From Thermostichus vulcanus str. 'Rupite' (GTDB lineage: Bacteria; Cyanobacteriota; Cyanobacteriia; Thermostichales; Thermostichaceae), in assembly GCF_022848905.1 (NCBI RefSeq), contig NZ_JAFIRA010000019.1, positions 1 through 59,890 on the forward strand: a stretch of 59,890 nt of DNA, given 5' to 3'. Within the stretch, counting starts at the first letter, position 1. Each line of letters begins with the position of its first letter. The notes under the pieces were generated by a model. That model saw only the letters and a program-made list of their open reading frames with translations, did not search any database and was not told where the DNA came from. Positions 46,035 to 56,000 of the stretch are shown here, in pieces. The translations under genes were made by a program, and so were the position numbers.

Positions 46035-46171
46035 GATAGGTCACTGTGGGGATCAGCCACGGTGAGTAAAGGGGAAAGTCCGGTGGGAATCCGGCGCTGT
46101 GCCGCAGCTGTGATGGGACTCCGCTCTTGTTGAACAAGGGGGGTTCCCTCAGTCAGAATGCCCGCCTATCA
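46035..46171 (+). promoter_or_regulatory. cobalamin (B12) riboswitch
   Basis: The aptamer core is easy to see: GATCAGCCACGGTGAG, AAGGGGAAAGTCCGGTG with GAATCCGGCGCTGTGCC, GCAGCTGTGA and the closing AGTCAGAATGCCCGCC. The outer stem pairs GATAGG (46035) with CCTATC (46165). It should switch off the downstream gene when adenosylcobalamin is present. The controlled gene, btuB-like, is a pseudogene. Confidence 0.95.
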
Positions 46172-46222
46172 ACTTGTGCCTGACCTTTAGTTCCGCGTCG
46201 CACGGAAAAGGACACTTGATTG

Positions 46223-46655
46223 ATGAAAACTTTTGTGCCCTCGGCTTTGGGCTGGGGTCTTTGTCTCTGGGGATCCCTGCTAGCTCTCAGGGGACTTACT
46301 CAGCCGGTTCAATCTTTAGAGACTGACATTCTGGACACAGGCATTAGCGCCGATATTCTCAACCAGCCGGTGACCAGCCCGTTTCGCCGTCCAGGGCTTC
46401 TGCGAGACTCTTCCCGCCCGGTTTATGTGGTTACCCTTCAGCAAATTCGTGAACAGGGGGCCAGAACGGCTCAAGAAGCCTTGCGCTACCTGCCCGGCTA
46501 TACCACTTTAGCTTTGAGGGGTGGGATCCCCCTTTCCGAGACTCTGGCGTTGGATGTCGGGGTCGATAACCTGCTGAACCAGCAGTATTGAAGTCTTCCC
46601 CGGCTATCCCGGCATCGGACAAACCATCCGAGTCAATCTGCGGGGACAGTTTTAG
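46223..46655 (+). pseudogene. btuB-like TonB-dependent receptor, decayed
   Basis: The frame starts MKTFVPSALGWGLCLWG, a signal peptide, and includes a plug-like segment YVVTLQQIREQGARTAQEAL. After LRYLPGYTTLALRGGIP it jumps to the C-terminal strand ETLALDVGVDNLLNQQY. One extra T then ends the frame; the next frame continues EVFPGYPGIGQTIRVNLRGQ and F, the terminal Phe of an outer-membrane barrel. So most of the barrel has been deleted and a frameshift added. A functional receptor is not possible. The riboswitch upstream is intact. Confidence 0.85.
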
Positions 46656-46736
46656 AGGCTTGATTTTTACCGCTACCGCATGGGACGGATCCCAGCCTCA
46701 GTTCCTTTCATTCAACCCTTTAGCCCAAGACAAGCC

Positions 46737-47138
46737 ATGATGACACAAGCCCAATCCCAACCTCTAGAACCCGGTACTGCCAAACCCCATTACCTGCTGG
46801 TGTGCACTACCTGTGGATCCCAATGGGTCAACGGCACACGGCAGGGCACCAGCCAAGGGGAAACCCTGCTTAACACCCTTCAATCCAAGCCACGGGATCC
46901 CCGCCTCTATCTGCAACCGGTCGAATGCATGAGCGGCTGTAGCCATGCCTGTGTTATCGGCCTGGCCGCACCCGATAAAACCACTTATGTCTTTGGAGAT
47001 TTGGATCCGAAGGATACGGAGGCGATCTTGGCAACCGCTCAGCTCTACCTTGCCAAACCCGATGGCATCCTGCCTTGGGCAGAGCGCCCCCTCAAACGAG
47101 GGGTGATTGCCCGCATCCCGCCGCTGGCTCAAGTTTAG
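46737..47138 (+). CDS. DUF1636 metal-binding protein
   Basis: 133 residues from the ATG at 46737. The Cys motifs LLVCTTCGSQW and VECMSGCSHACVIGLA match DUF1636, a thioredoxin-fold-like family with a probable iron-sulfur cluster that often lies near cobalamin or metal genes. It follows the riboswitch and the dead btuB, so it may be read from the same leader. The molecular role is not known to me. Confidence 0.8.
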   Translation: MMTQAQSQPLEPGTAKPHYLLVCTTCGSQWVNGTRQGTSQGETLLNTLQSKPRDPRLYLQPVECMSGCSHACVIGLAAPDKTTYVFGDLDPKDTEAILATAQLYLAKPDGILPWAERPLKRGVIARIPPLAQV

Positions 47139-47186
47139 GATGAAATCACCGGAGCCCATGCCAACCCTCCATCTGAGGTCAGAGCG

Positions 47187-47888
47187 ATGTTATCCACACC
47201 AACCCGGATCCCACCGCTAGAAAGTGGCGACCATCTCAGTCGTGCTGAATTTGAGCGGCGCTATGAAGCCATGCCGGATCTCAAAAAAGCAGAACTGGTG
47301 GAAGGAGTGGTTTATATGGGATCCCCGTTGCGAGTTAGAAGCCATGGTGAGCCACACGCTAATTTACTGATCTGGTTAGGAGTCTACAAAATTAGCCTTC
47401 CTGGTCTTGTTCTTGCTGACAATCCGACTGTGCGGATGGATGCCAAGAATGAGCTTCAGCCGGATATTGTTTTGTTTGTGCCCGGTCAACAAGCCATGAT
47501 TTCCGAGGATGATTATATTGAGGGCAGCCCTGAATTGATTGTTGAGATTGCCGCCAGTTCTGCTTCGCTGGATTTACATGAAAAGAAAGAGGTTTATCGC
47601 CGCAATCAAGTGCGAGAGTACATTGTTTGGCGCACCTTGGAGGGAGGATTAGATTGGTTTACCCTGCAAGCGGGAAGTTATAGTTCTCTGGAACCTGACG
47701 AAAACGGGATCCTAAAATGTGCCACCTTCCCAGGCTTATGGCTGGATAGACAGGCGCTTCTTAACCAACAGATGACACGCGTCTTAGAAGTGCTACAACA
47801 AGGGATCCAGTCTCCTGAGCATTCTAAGTTTGTTCAACTTGTTCAACAGGTACCCCAGGAAATTAAGGGAGAGGAGTCAAATTCATGA
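47187..47888 (+). CDS. Uma2-family (DUF820) restriction-endonuclease-like protein
   Basis: 233 residues, start with GAGG upstream. The PD-(D/E)xK fold is visible: KKAELVEGVVYMGSP, LQPDIVLFVPG (Asp) and ELIVEIAASSASLDLHEKK (Glu and Lys). The family is very abundant in cyanobacteria and unassigned; many copies may be mobile. The stop overlaps the next start by 4 bp, so it is coupled to the 2Fe-2S protein gene. Confidence 0.9.
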   Translation: MLSTPTRIPPLESGDHLSRAEFERRYEAMPDLKKAELVEGVVYMGSPLRVRSHGEPHANLLIWLGVYKISLPGLVLADNPTVRMDAKNELQPDIVLFVPGQQAMISEDDYIEGSPELIVEIAASSASLDLHEKKEVYRRNQVREYIVWRTLEGGLDWFTLQAGSYSSLEPDENGILKCATFPGLWLDRQALLNQQMTRVLEVLQQGIQSPEHSKFVQLVQQVPQEIKGEESNS

Positions 47889-48754
47889 GCCCATTTTCTC
47901 CCTGGATTCAGCCACTGCATCAATCGTGGCAGGAGGCTTCTGCCAACGGTTGGACACTTGCCTACGAAGGGATCCCGACCCATATTGATAGCCTTGGGCC
48001 ATTGCTTTACAACCTGGTTCAGGAGCACTGGGCTGATGTGCAATTGGGTCACGTGGTGGAGGGAGGAGTGCTGGAGTTGTCCTTTAAGGCTCCCCCTGCT
48101 CTTTGTGTGCTCTACGATGGCTATTTAACTGTGGCCACCGAGACTTGGCATCTGCACTTGTGTTTGGAAGAACATCAAGGCGGCCCTCACAACAAAACAC
48201 CACCGGAACTGAGAAAAAAACGTCTTGTCAGTCGCGCAGCTCTCTATCAGCGCCTTAACCCGGATGGCAAACCCCGCATGTGGGGGATCCAGTTTTGGAA
48301 TGGGGCAGGTGAATCGTTGATGCAAATCTTTCTGCCCAGTCCCTTTCTAGGCTCAGATGAGGATTATCTCCCGGAAGGGAAAGCTGATTACCAAAAACTC
48401 TCTTTGTATGAGGAGATACGACAAATCTATGTAGAGGGAAAAAAGCGGATCCCGTATGATGATAACCCGCTCAAGCGCCCTTATCTTTCAGTCTGTCGAT
48501 CTAGCCGCTGCAATCCTTCCCGCTGCTACCAGCCCATCGTCACAGCTCTAGAATCTGCTGTTCAAGCTGCTCAGCTCAACGTCAAGGTGATCACCTCCGG
48601 TTGCCTAGAAGTTTGTCAGCGCGGCCCTGTGGTCTTCTACTCCGGTGATCGCACCTGGTATACGCGCGTAACTCCCGAAATTGCCAAGCGCATTGTCCAG
48701 GAACATGTGATTGATCAATGCCCTCTCAAAGCCCACCTTTTCCCCGGAAACTAA
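47885..48754 (+). CDS. (2Fe-2S) ferredoxin-domain protein with N-terminal extension
   Basis: 289 residues. The C-terminal third is a thioredoxin-like [2Fe-2S] domain: LSVCRSSRCNPSRCYQPIV for the first ligands, and SGCLEVCQRGPVVFYSGD for the second pair, then a WYTRVTPE tail typical of NuoE-like ferredoxins. The N-terminal 190 residues resemble a ligand-binding or chelatase-associated domain that I cannot name. It may handle metals or a corrin-related pathway, given the neighbours. It is cytoplasmic. Confidence 0.8.
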   Translation: MSPFSPWIQPLHQSWQEASANGWTLAYEGIPTHIDSLGPLLYNLVQEHWADVQLGHVVEGGVLELSFKAPPALCVLYDGYLTVATETWHLHLCLEEHQGGPHNKTPPELRKKRLVSRAALYQRLNPDGKPRMWGIQFWNGAGESLMQIFLPSPFLGSDEDYLPEGKADYQKLSLYEEIRQIYVEGKKRIPYDDNPLKRPYLSVCRSSRCNPSRCYQPIVTALESAVQAAQLNVKVITSGCLEVCQRGPVVFYSGDRTWYTRVTPEIAKRIVQEHVIDQCPLKAHLFPGN

Positions 48755-48757
48755 ACC

Positions 48758-49381
48758 ATGACCAGCCTACAATCTTCCACAACTTTTATATCTCAATCCC
48801 AAAGAAGAACCCACATCCCCACCCCCATTTGGCTGCAATCCTGCCAACAAATGGCTTATGGCAGATTCTGGCCAAGTCTGCTGACTACAGTGGGATGCTT
48901 GGGTAGCATCACCTACACTTGCACCCTACCCTTTGTTACCATTGGCATCCTCACAGGAACCACCCTCAGTCGGCAAAAGGCTATTATCAGCACCCTAATG
49001 ATTTGGCTATCCAATCAAATCTTTGGCTATCTTCTCCACAACTATCCCCGCACTCTCGACTCGTTTGGCTGGGGCATTGTTTTGGGCATCTCCACCTTGA
49101 GTGTTACTCTAGCCGCCAGTTATCGCCCGCTTTTTACCCCCGACAAACTGTGGCGCAACTACCTTTGGATCCCGTTGATGTTGATTGTGGGGTTTATTGG
49201 TTTTCAGATTTTAATCTTTCTGGCAGGACTAGGTTTGGGAGGTACCCATGGTTTGACTCTGCCGGTGTTGGGTAAGATTTGGCTGGATAATTGGCTTTGG
49301 ACAAGTCTCTGGATCGGGATCCATTCGTTGCTGGTATGGTCCAAGAGCCGGGCCCTGCTCAGGATCCCTGACCCTCAATAA
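48758..49381 (+). CDS. integral membrane protein in the B12-linked cluster
   Basis: 207 residues with about five membrane segments (roughly 38-60, 65-80, 100-125, 143-165, 185-200). It starts three bases after the preceding gene, so it is cotranscribed. The glycine-rich LAGLGLGGTHG loop is notable. I do not recognise a family; a metal or cofactor permease is a guess from position only. ATG at 48851 is an alternative start. Confidence 0.65.
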   Translation: MTSLQSSTTFISQSQRRTHIPTPIWLQSCQQMAYGRFWPSLLTTVGCLGSITYTCTLPFVTIGILTGTTLSRQKAIISTLMIWLSNQIFGYLLHNYPRTLDSFGWGIVLGISTLSVTLAASYRPLFTPDKLWRNYLWIPLMLIVGFIGFQILIFLAGLGLGGTHGLTLPVLGKIWLDNWLWTSLWIGIHSLLVWSKSRALLRIPDPQ

Positions 49382-49386
49382 GGATT

Positions 49387-49542
49387 TCAAGCTGGATTTT
49401 TGCGTTGCCGCCCTGGTTTGGGATCCTCTACAGGCACAATGCCTCCAATCCGCTTCTCTAGAATGCCAACGGCTTTAACCGGTACATTCCCATGCTCACA
49501 TAAGGGATCCCTACCAACGTAAAGACTTTGCCCATGGCACAC
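49387..49542 (-). CDS. possible small protein (51 residues)
   Basis: From GTG 49542 the frame reads CHGQSLYVGRDPLCEHGN, then VPVKAVGILEKRIGG and a basic end GRQRKNPA. It lies 40 bp downstream of the 49582-49986 gene on the same strand. No family is recognised; composition is protein-like, but support is weak. Confidence 0.35.
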   Translation of the reverse strand: MCHGQSLYVGRDPLCEHGNVPVKAVGILEKRIGGIVPVEDPKPGRQRKNPA

Positions 49543-49581
49543 CCTCGGAACGAGAAAAGAGAGGAGAGAAGAGAAAAACTG

Positions 49582-49986
49582 CTAATCGTCGATTAACCCA
49601 ACCCCAGGCGAGTACAACGCACGGGATCCATCTGGCAGGGTAATCGAGTGGGGTTTGTCCGCCCGATCCCACAGATCCCCATCTCGGTCAAGGTATTCAA
49701 ACGCGGCTACCCAATCCAGGAAATCATCTCCATAGGTGTAGTGGGCCAAAAAATCGGGATCCCCACCCCAATCGGCACAAAAGGAGGCATCCTCCCCCTG
49801 GTACTTGAGCAGCAAAGCCCGCACCCGCGGCCACCAGGGGCCAAACCGCATATAGTGTGAGGGATCCCGTCGCAGTTGGTTTATCTGTCCCCTGGTACCT
49901 CCCTGCAAAATTTGCTCTGGGGTCAGCTTGTATTCCGCCAAGACTTCTTTTGCCCGTTTTTTAATCGCTGCATCAGGCCAACGCAT
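49582..49986 (-). CDS. hypothetical protein beside the CRISPR array
   Basis: 134 residues from the ATG at 49986, with GGAG nine bases upstream; longer reading into the CRISPR repeats is spurious. The N-terminus is a basic helix (RWPDAAIKKRAKEVLAEYK), the rest rich in Trp, Tyr and Asp (DDFLDWVAAFEYLDRDGDLW) with a C-terminal PDGSRALYSPGVGL. I see no Cas motif. It starts 22 bp from the first repeat, and array transcription from the minus strand would read into it. Confidence 0.65.
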   Translation of the reverse strand: MRWPDAAIKKRAKEVLAEYKLTPEQILQGGTRGQINQLRRDPSHYMRFGPWWPRVRALLLKYQGEDASFCADWGGDPDFLAHYTYGDDFLDWVAAFEYLDRDGDLWDRADKPHSITLPDGSRALYSPGVGLIDD

Positions 49987-50008
49987 ACACAATTCTCCGA
50001 GGTATGGG

Positions 50009-53000
50009 GTTTCCATTAATTCCACTTCCCCGAAGAGAAGCGAGCCGAGTGGTATTTTGCTCCCCGACCAGCGGTGGAACGTTTCCATTAATTCCACTTC
50101 CCCGAAGAGAAGCGAGGTCCAGTGGGTGGTAACCTTCGCAAAGGTTACTAACCTAATTGTTTCCATTAATTCCACTTCCCCGAAGAGAAGCGAGCCGATC
50201 CCAGAGGAGGAGATTGTGGCGGCCTATTAGTTTCCATTAATTCCACTTCCCCGAAGAGAAGCGAGTCCAGAAGCGTTTCCCCACCATCCCCGAAGCCCAG
50301 GTTTCCATTAATTCCACTTCCCCGAAGAGAAGCGAGTAGGGCGGAAGATCGTCCCACCACTAGGGCAATTAGTTTCCATTAATTCCACTTCCCCGAAGAG
50401 AAGCGAGAGCTTGCGATTTTGCGCTTGACGGATGCTGGCAGAATGTTTCCATTAATTCCACTTCCCCGAAGAGAAGCGAGTAGGGCGGAAGATCGTCCCA
50501 CCACTAGGGCAATTAGTTTCCATTAATTCCACTTCCCCGAAGAGAAGCGAGAGAAAGGCTGTAGGGAAAGACGGTTCCGTCGCAGGTTGTTTCCATTAAT
50601 TCCACTTCCCCGAAGAGAAGCGAGTAACTTGCCGTGTGACGAGGCTAGCCAGAAGTTGTGTTTCCATTAATTCCACTTCCCCGAAGAGAAGCGAGTACGA
50701 AACAGAATGTGTCCCCTACGGTAGGGGGTATATATGTTTCCATTAATTCCACTTCCCCGAAGAGAAGCGAGGAAAATCACTGGCCCTGACCATACCCAAT
50801 GGATTGGTTTCCATTAATTCCACTTCCCCGAAGAGAAGCGAGATGGTACGGTTAGCCGTAGCGGTCAACCCCTCCTCAGTGGTTTCCATTAATTCCACTT
50901 CCCCGAAGAGAAGCGAGCAGTCAGGAAGCACTTGCCACCTGTAGCAGCAACTTGTTGGGGTTTCCATTAATTCCACTTCCCCGAAGAGAAGCGAGGCGCG
51001 TGAAGCGGTTTCAAGAGCGTTTTCCGAACGCAGTTTCCATTAATTCCACTTCCCCGAAGAGAAGCGAGCGTGTACGTGGTGCATAAAAAAACCCTGCCGT
51101 GGGGGTTTCCATTAATTCCACTTCCCCGAAGAGAAGCGAGGATTTTGAGCTTTTGTGTTCACGGCTTGATAGGTTGCTGTTTCCATTAATTCCACTTCCC
51201 CGAAGAGAAGCGAGTCGCCCAGCTTAAGCCCCTCACCGCTCTCGTTCGTGTTTCCATTAATTCCACTTCCCCGAAGAGAAGCGAGTCATTGAGCAAAAGT
51301 GTAGTCGACAAATTCTCACTCACAGTTTCCATTAATTCCACTTCCCCGAAGAGAAGCGAGTTCCCCTTTAGCAGTTATGGACAGCTACAGGAAAAACTGT
51401 TTCCATTAATTCCACTTCCCCGAAGAGAAGCGAGCGGATCACTCAGGCAAGATTAGTGCCTATTCTAGGCGTTTCCATTAATTCCACTTCCCCGAAGAGA
51501 AGCGAGAAACTCAATTGTTTTATTTTCGGGCAGCGAAGATTGTAGTTTCCATTAATTCCACTTCCCCGAAGAGAAGCGAGCTTGTGTGCTGTGGCGCCAG
51601 TGGATCATGGCCGAATAGGTTTCCATTAATTCCACTTCCCCGAAGAGAAGCGAGAGGCTAAACAAGCTCTGCTCCAAATTCGCCAGAAGAAAAGTTTCCA
51701 TTAATTCCACTTCCCCGAAGAGAAGCGAGACGGGACGGAAAGTTGTCGACCCTTTGGGCCAACTGTGTTTCCATTAATTCCACTTCCCCGAAGAGAAGCG
51801 AGTTCGCGCAAGCGGAGAAAAAGCGCAGAGACGGCTCAGGTTTCCATTAATTCCACTTCCCCGAAGAGAAGCGAGGGCAGCCATTAAGTACTGGGGTAGC
51901 ATGGAACTAATCGTTTCCATTAATTCCACTTCCCCGAAGAGAAGCGAGCAAAGCGCTTTCAAAAGCGCTTTAATTCAGCAGACGAGTTTCCATTAATTCC
52001 ACTTCCCCGAAGAGAAGCGAGTTTATACTTACCGGATGATACCGGATGGATATGTTTACCGTTTCCATTAATTCCACTTCCCCGAAGAGAAGCGAGCAAC
52101 AATGGACAGCCGACTTTATTCAGGAGTGCAAAGTTTCCATTAATTCCACTTCCCCGAAGAGAAGCGAGGGCGAGTTTGCCCCCAGCCCGCGTAATCGAGT
52201 ACCACGTTTCCATTAATTCCACTTCCCCGAAGAGAAGCGAGAAGCCGAACGGAAACGAGCCAAGTTCAACAAAAAAGGTTTCCATTAATTCCACTTCCCC
52301 GAAGAGAAGCGAGGCCAACATTGAGACTTGCCTTCCCGCAGAAGGCAGCTGTTTCCATTAATTCCACTTCCCCGAAGAGAAGCGAGTAGAAAACTCGCTT
52401 CCACCAAGCCAAGTAATTGAGTTTGTTTCCATTAATTCCACTTCCCCGAAGAGAAGCGAGGGGTTAGAGGCGAGTTTGCCTCCAGCCCGAACAATGTTTC
52501 CATTAATTCCACTTCCCCGAAGAGAAGCGAGTTCGGACGGGACGAAAGATCGTCCCGCCTCTAGGGCGTTTCCATTAATTCCACTTCCCCGAAGAGAAGC
52601 GAGGGCACTGCCAGCCCACGGTTATTATAATGAACTCCATTTTCCATTAATTCCACTTCCCCGAAGAGAAGCGAGAACAGGAAAGAGAGAGGAGCCACTG
52701 GGCATCCTGTATTTTCCATTAATTCCACTTCCCCGAAGAGAAGCGAGATTCTCTTCTCTAGTCACACGCTCCCTTAATCACTTAAGATTTTCCATTAATT
52801 CCACTTCCCCGAAGAGAAGCGAGAAGAGGCACTCCAGTGGACAAACAATTTTATTCAATTTTCCATTAATTCCACTTCCCCGAAGAGAAGCGAGAAGGAA
52901 ATATCGTTCTATCTCGGAGCTTCCCAGCTCACATTTTCCATTAATTCCACTTCCCCGAAGAGAAGCGAGCACAAATTAAATCCAGTAGAGCCATTTTGAC

Positions 53001-56000
53001 CCTACGTTTTTCCATTAATTCCACTTCCCCGAAGAGAAGCGAGCAGGCAGCCTTGCCCGCACCTAAGACGATCGAGTATCTTTTCCATTAATTCCACTTC
53101 CCCGAAGAGAAGCGAGAAGGTTAATCGGATTACCTTCCGGTGATACCAATAAATAGCGTTTTCCATTAATTCCACTTCCCCGAAGAGAAGCGAGAGAGCA
53201 TCTAAAGCTCTACATTCGCTCCATATCGATTTTCCATTAATTCCACTTCCCCGAAGAGAAGCGAGTGGACGCAACGAGACGCCTCTAGGTACCCTGTGCG
53301 TTTTCCATTAATTCCACTTCCCCGAAGAGAAGCGAGGTTTGAGCTACTGTCACCATTGGAGCTACCGGACCTGTCTTTTCCATTAATTCCACTTCCCCGA
53401 AGAGAAGCGAGTCTGTCTAAAGCCAAAGACTTCTTAGACAAGGGGCTGTTGTCACTTTTCCATTAATTCCACTTCCCCGAAGAGAAGCGAGGGCAAGAGA
53501 AAAAAGCCCTTATTTCGTCTTTGCCCGTTTTCCATTAATTCCACTTCCCCGAAGAGAAGCGAGTATTCTGAGCTGCAAGACTGCATCCGTGCAGGCAATT
53601 TTCCATTAATTCCACTTCCCCGAAGAGAAGCGAGCCACCTAACCCTGCTTCACAGCAGGGTTTTTTTATGTTTCCATTAATTCCACTTCCCCGAAGAGAA
53701 GCGAGCCCGGACTTGCGCCACTAGCCGTATTAGTACTGGTAATAGTTTCCATTAATTCCACTTCCCCGAAGAGAAGCGAGGAGAGAGAAATGGCTATAAC
53801 CACAACGCAGGAAGTAATGTTTCCATTAATTCCACTTCCCCGAAGAGAAGCGAGTAAGACGATTGAAGTGCACCTTGACTAACACCAACTGTTTCCATTA
53901 ATTCCACTTCCCCGAAGAGAAGCGAGGGACGAAGAAGAGTTCTACCAGTGGCTCAAACAACAAGTTTCCATTAATTCCACTTCCCCGAAGAGAAGCGAGC
54001 CTACGACAATCAAAGTATTCTATCAGCACTTGGTATAGAGTTTCCATTAATTCCACTTCCCCGAAGAGAAGCGAGATGTCATCGTGATCTAACCTAATCA
54101 TGTCCCTACCCCGTGGTTTCCATTAATTCCACTTCCCCGAAGAGAAGCGAGCCTGAAGGAGAATGAAGATGGCAGTAGTGAAGCTAAATTGTTTCCATTA
54201 ATTCCACTTCCCCGAAGAGAAGCGAGAAGTGACACAGTCGTTGTAGCATTACCAGGGCTAGCTCCCGTTTCCATTAATTCCACTTCCCCGAAGAGAAGCG
54301 AGAGGATTGATCACGCTCTCCCTTAGTAGAGGAGAAAAAGGTTTCCATTAATTCCACTTCCCCGAAGAGAAGCGAGTTGGGGTAGAGATGCCTGTAAGTC
54401 GCGCTTTTCTTGCCTGTTTCCATTAATTCCACTTCCCCGAAGAGAAGCGAGACGGGTTGGTAATTTGGATCAGCGAAACAAGCGGAATTGTTTCCATTAA
54501 TTCCACTTCCCCGAAGAGAAGCGAGGAAAAGTGGCGGGTTGGACTTTGGCGGTTGTCAAGTTTCCATTAATTCCACTTCCCCGAAGAGAAGCGAGTGGCA
54601 CTCATTCTTGGGATACCAAAGAAAAGCTAAGGTTTCCATTAATTCCACTTCCCCGAAGAGAAGCGAGCAGAGAGTGCGCCAAGAGAAGCGAGCACTTAGC
54701 GAGGTTTCCATTAATTCCACTTCCCCGAAGAGAAGCGAGCAGATTTTGTCGAACAGGCGAAGTCCGCCTTGCTGTGTTTCCATTAATTCCACTTCCCCGA
54801 AGAGAAGCGAGGCAAGAGCAGTTCGAGCTAGGTCTGGAGGAAGTGTGGTGAAGGGTTTCCATTAATTCCACTTCCCCGAAGAGAAGCGAGCACGTAACTC
54901 ACTTTGCAGGTCTTAATTGGGAGATCCGTTTCCATTAATTCCACTTCCCCGAAGAGAAGCGAGGAGGCCAAGACCTGGGCCGAAGGTTTCATCTCTGAGT
55001 TTCCATTAATTCCACTTCCCCGAAGAGAAGCGAGTAGCAGCCTTAGAGCAAGCAGAGGACGATTACTTCAGTTTCCATTAATTCCACTTCCCCGAAGAGA
55101 AGCGAGCCGTACCTGGCACGTTCGAACCGCTACCGACTTGGTACGTTTCCATTAATTCCACTTCCCCGAAGAGAAGCGAGTGTCCTTATATCTTTGGAGA
55201 GGACTTATCCCCAACATGGGGTTTCCATTAATTCCACTTCCCCGAAGAGAAGCGAGATTAATAAACAGTTCAAGAACCCCATTCCAGCTATGGTAGTTTC
55301 CATTAATTCCACTTCCCCGAAGAGAAGCGAGTACTGGGGGGACGAAGACGAAGAGAACGGTTATCGCGTTTCCATTAATTCCACTTCCCCGAAGAGAAGC
55401 GAGCACTCCCACCAGGGCAGGTAATTGAGTTTCATTTTGGTTTCCATTAATTCCACTTCCCCGAAGAGAAGCGAGGCTGTGCAGGCAAACCGCCTTAGCG
55501 GCACTCGAAGTTTCCATTAATTCCACTTCCCCGAAGAGAAGCGAGAAGATCAAAAAGCAAGATATCAAGATCAAGAAGCAAAAGTTTCCATTAATTCCAC
55601 TTCCCCGAAGAGAAGCGAGGCTACCATGTAGAGGAGCTGAGTGTGATCGCTGAAGTTGTTTCCATTAATTCCACTTCCCCGAAGAGAAGCGAGAAATCTA
55701 TCTGGACATCAAAACGATCAGTTGGACGCTGTTTCCATTAATTCCACTTCCCCGAAGAGAAGCGAGAAAAATAAAAACCCCATAGGATTTAATCCCTATG
55801 GGGGTTGTTTCCATTAATTCCACTTCCCCGAAGAGAAGCGAGCGGATCGAATGTAGCATGGCATGTGTGTGGAGCTCAGTCTGTTTCCATTAATTCCACT
55901 TCCCCGAAGAGAAGCGAGACCGGAAGACGAGCTAGAGCGTAGAGCATCAAGGGTTTCCATTAATTCCACTTCCCCGAAGAGAAGCGAGTGGTTAAAGAAG

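Noticed and set aside
49582-50175. Extended form of the 49582 protein reading into three CRISPR repeats
   Set aside because: The ATG at 49986 has a good ribosome site; the extension is repeat translation.
54668-54703. Spacer containing AAGAGAAGCGAG, identical to the repeat end
   Set aside because: It may hint at a truncated repeat, but it reads as ordinary coding sequence (QRVRQEKRALSE) and the flanking repeats are complete; chance or convergent sequence is enough.
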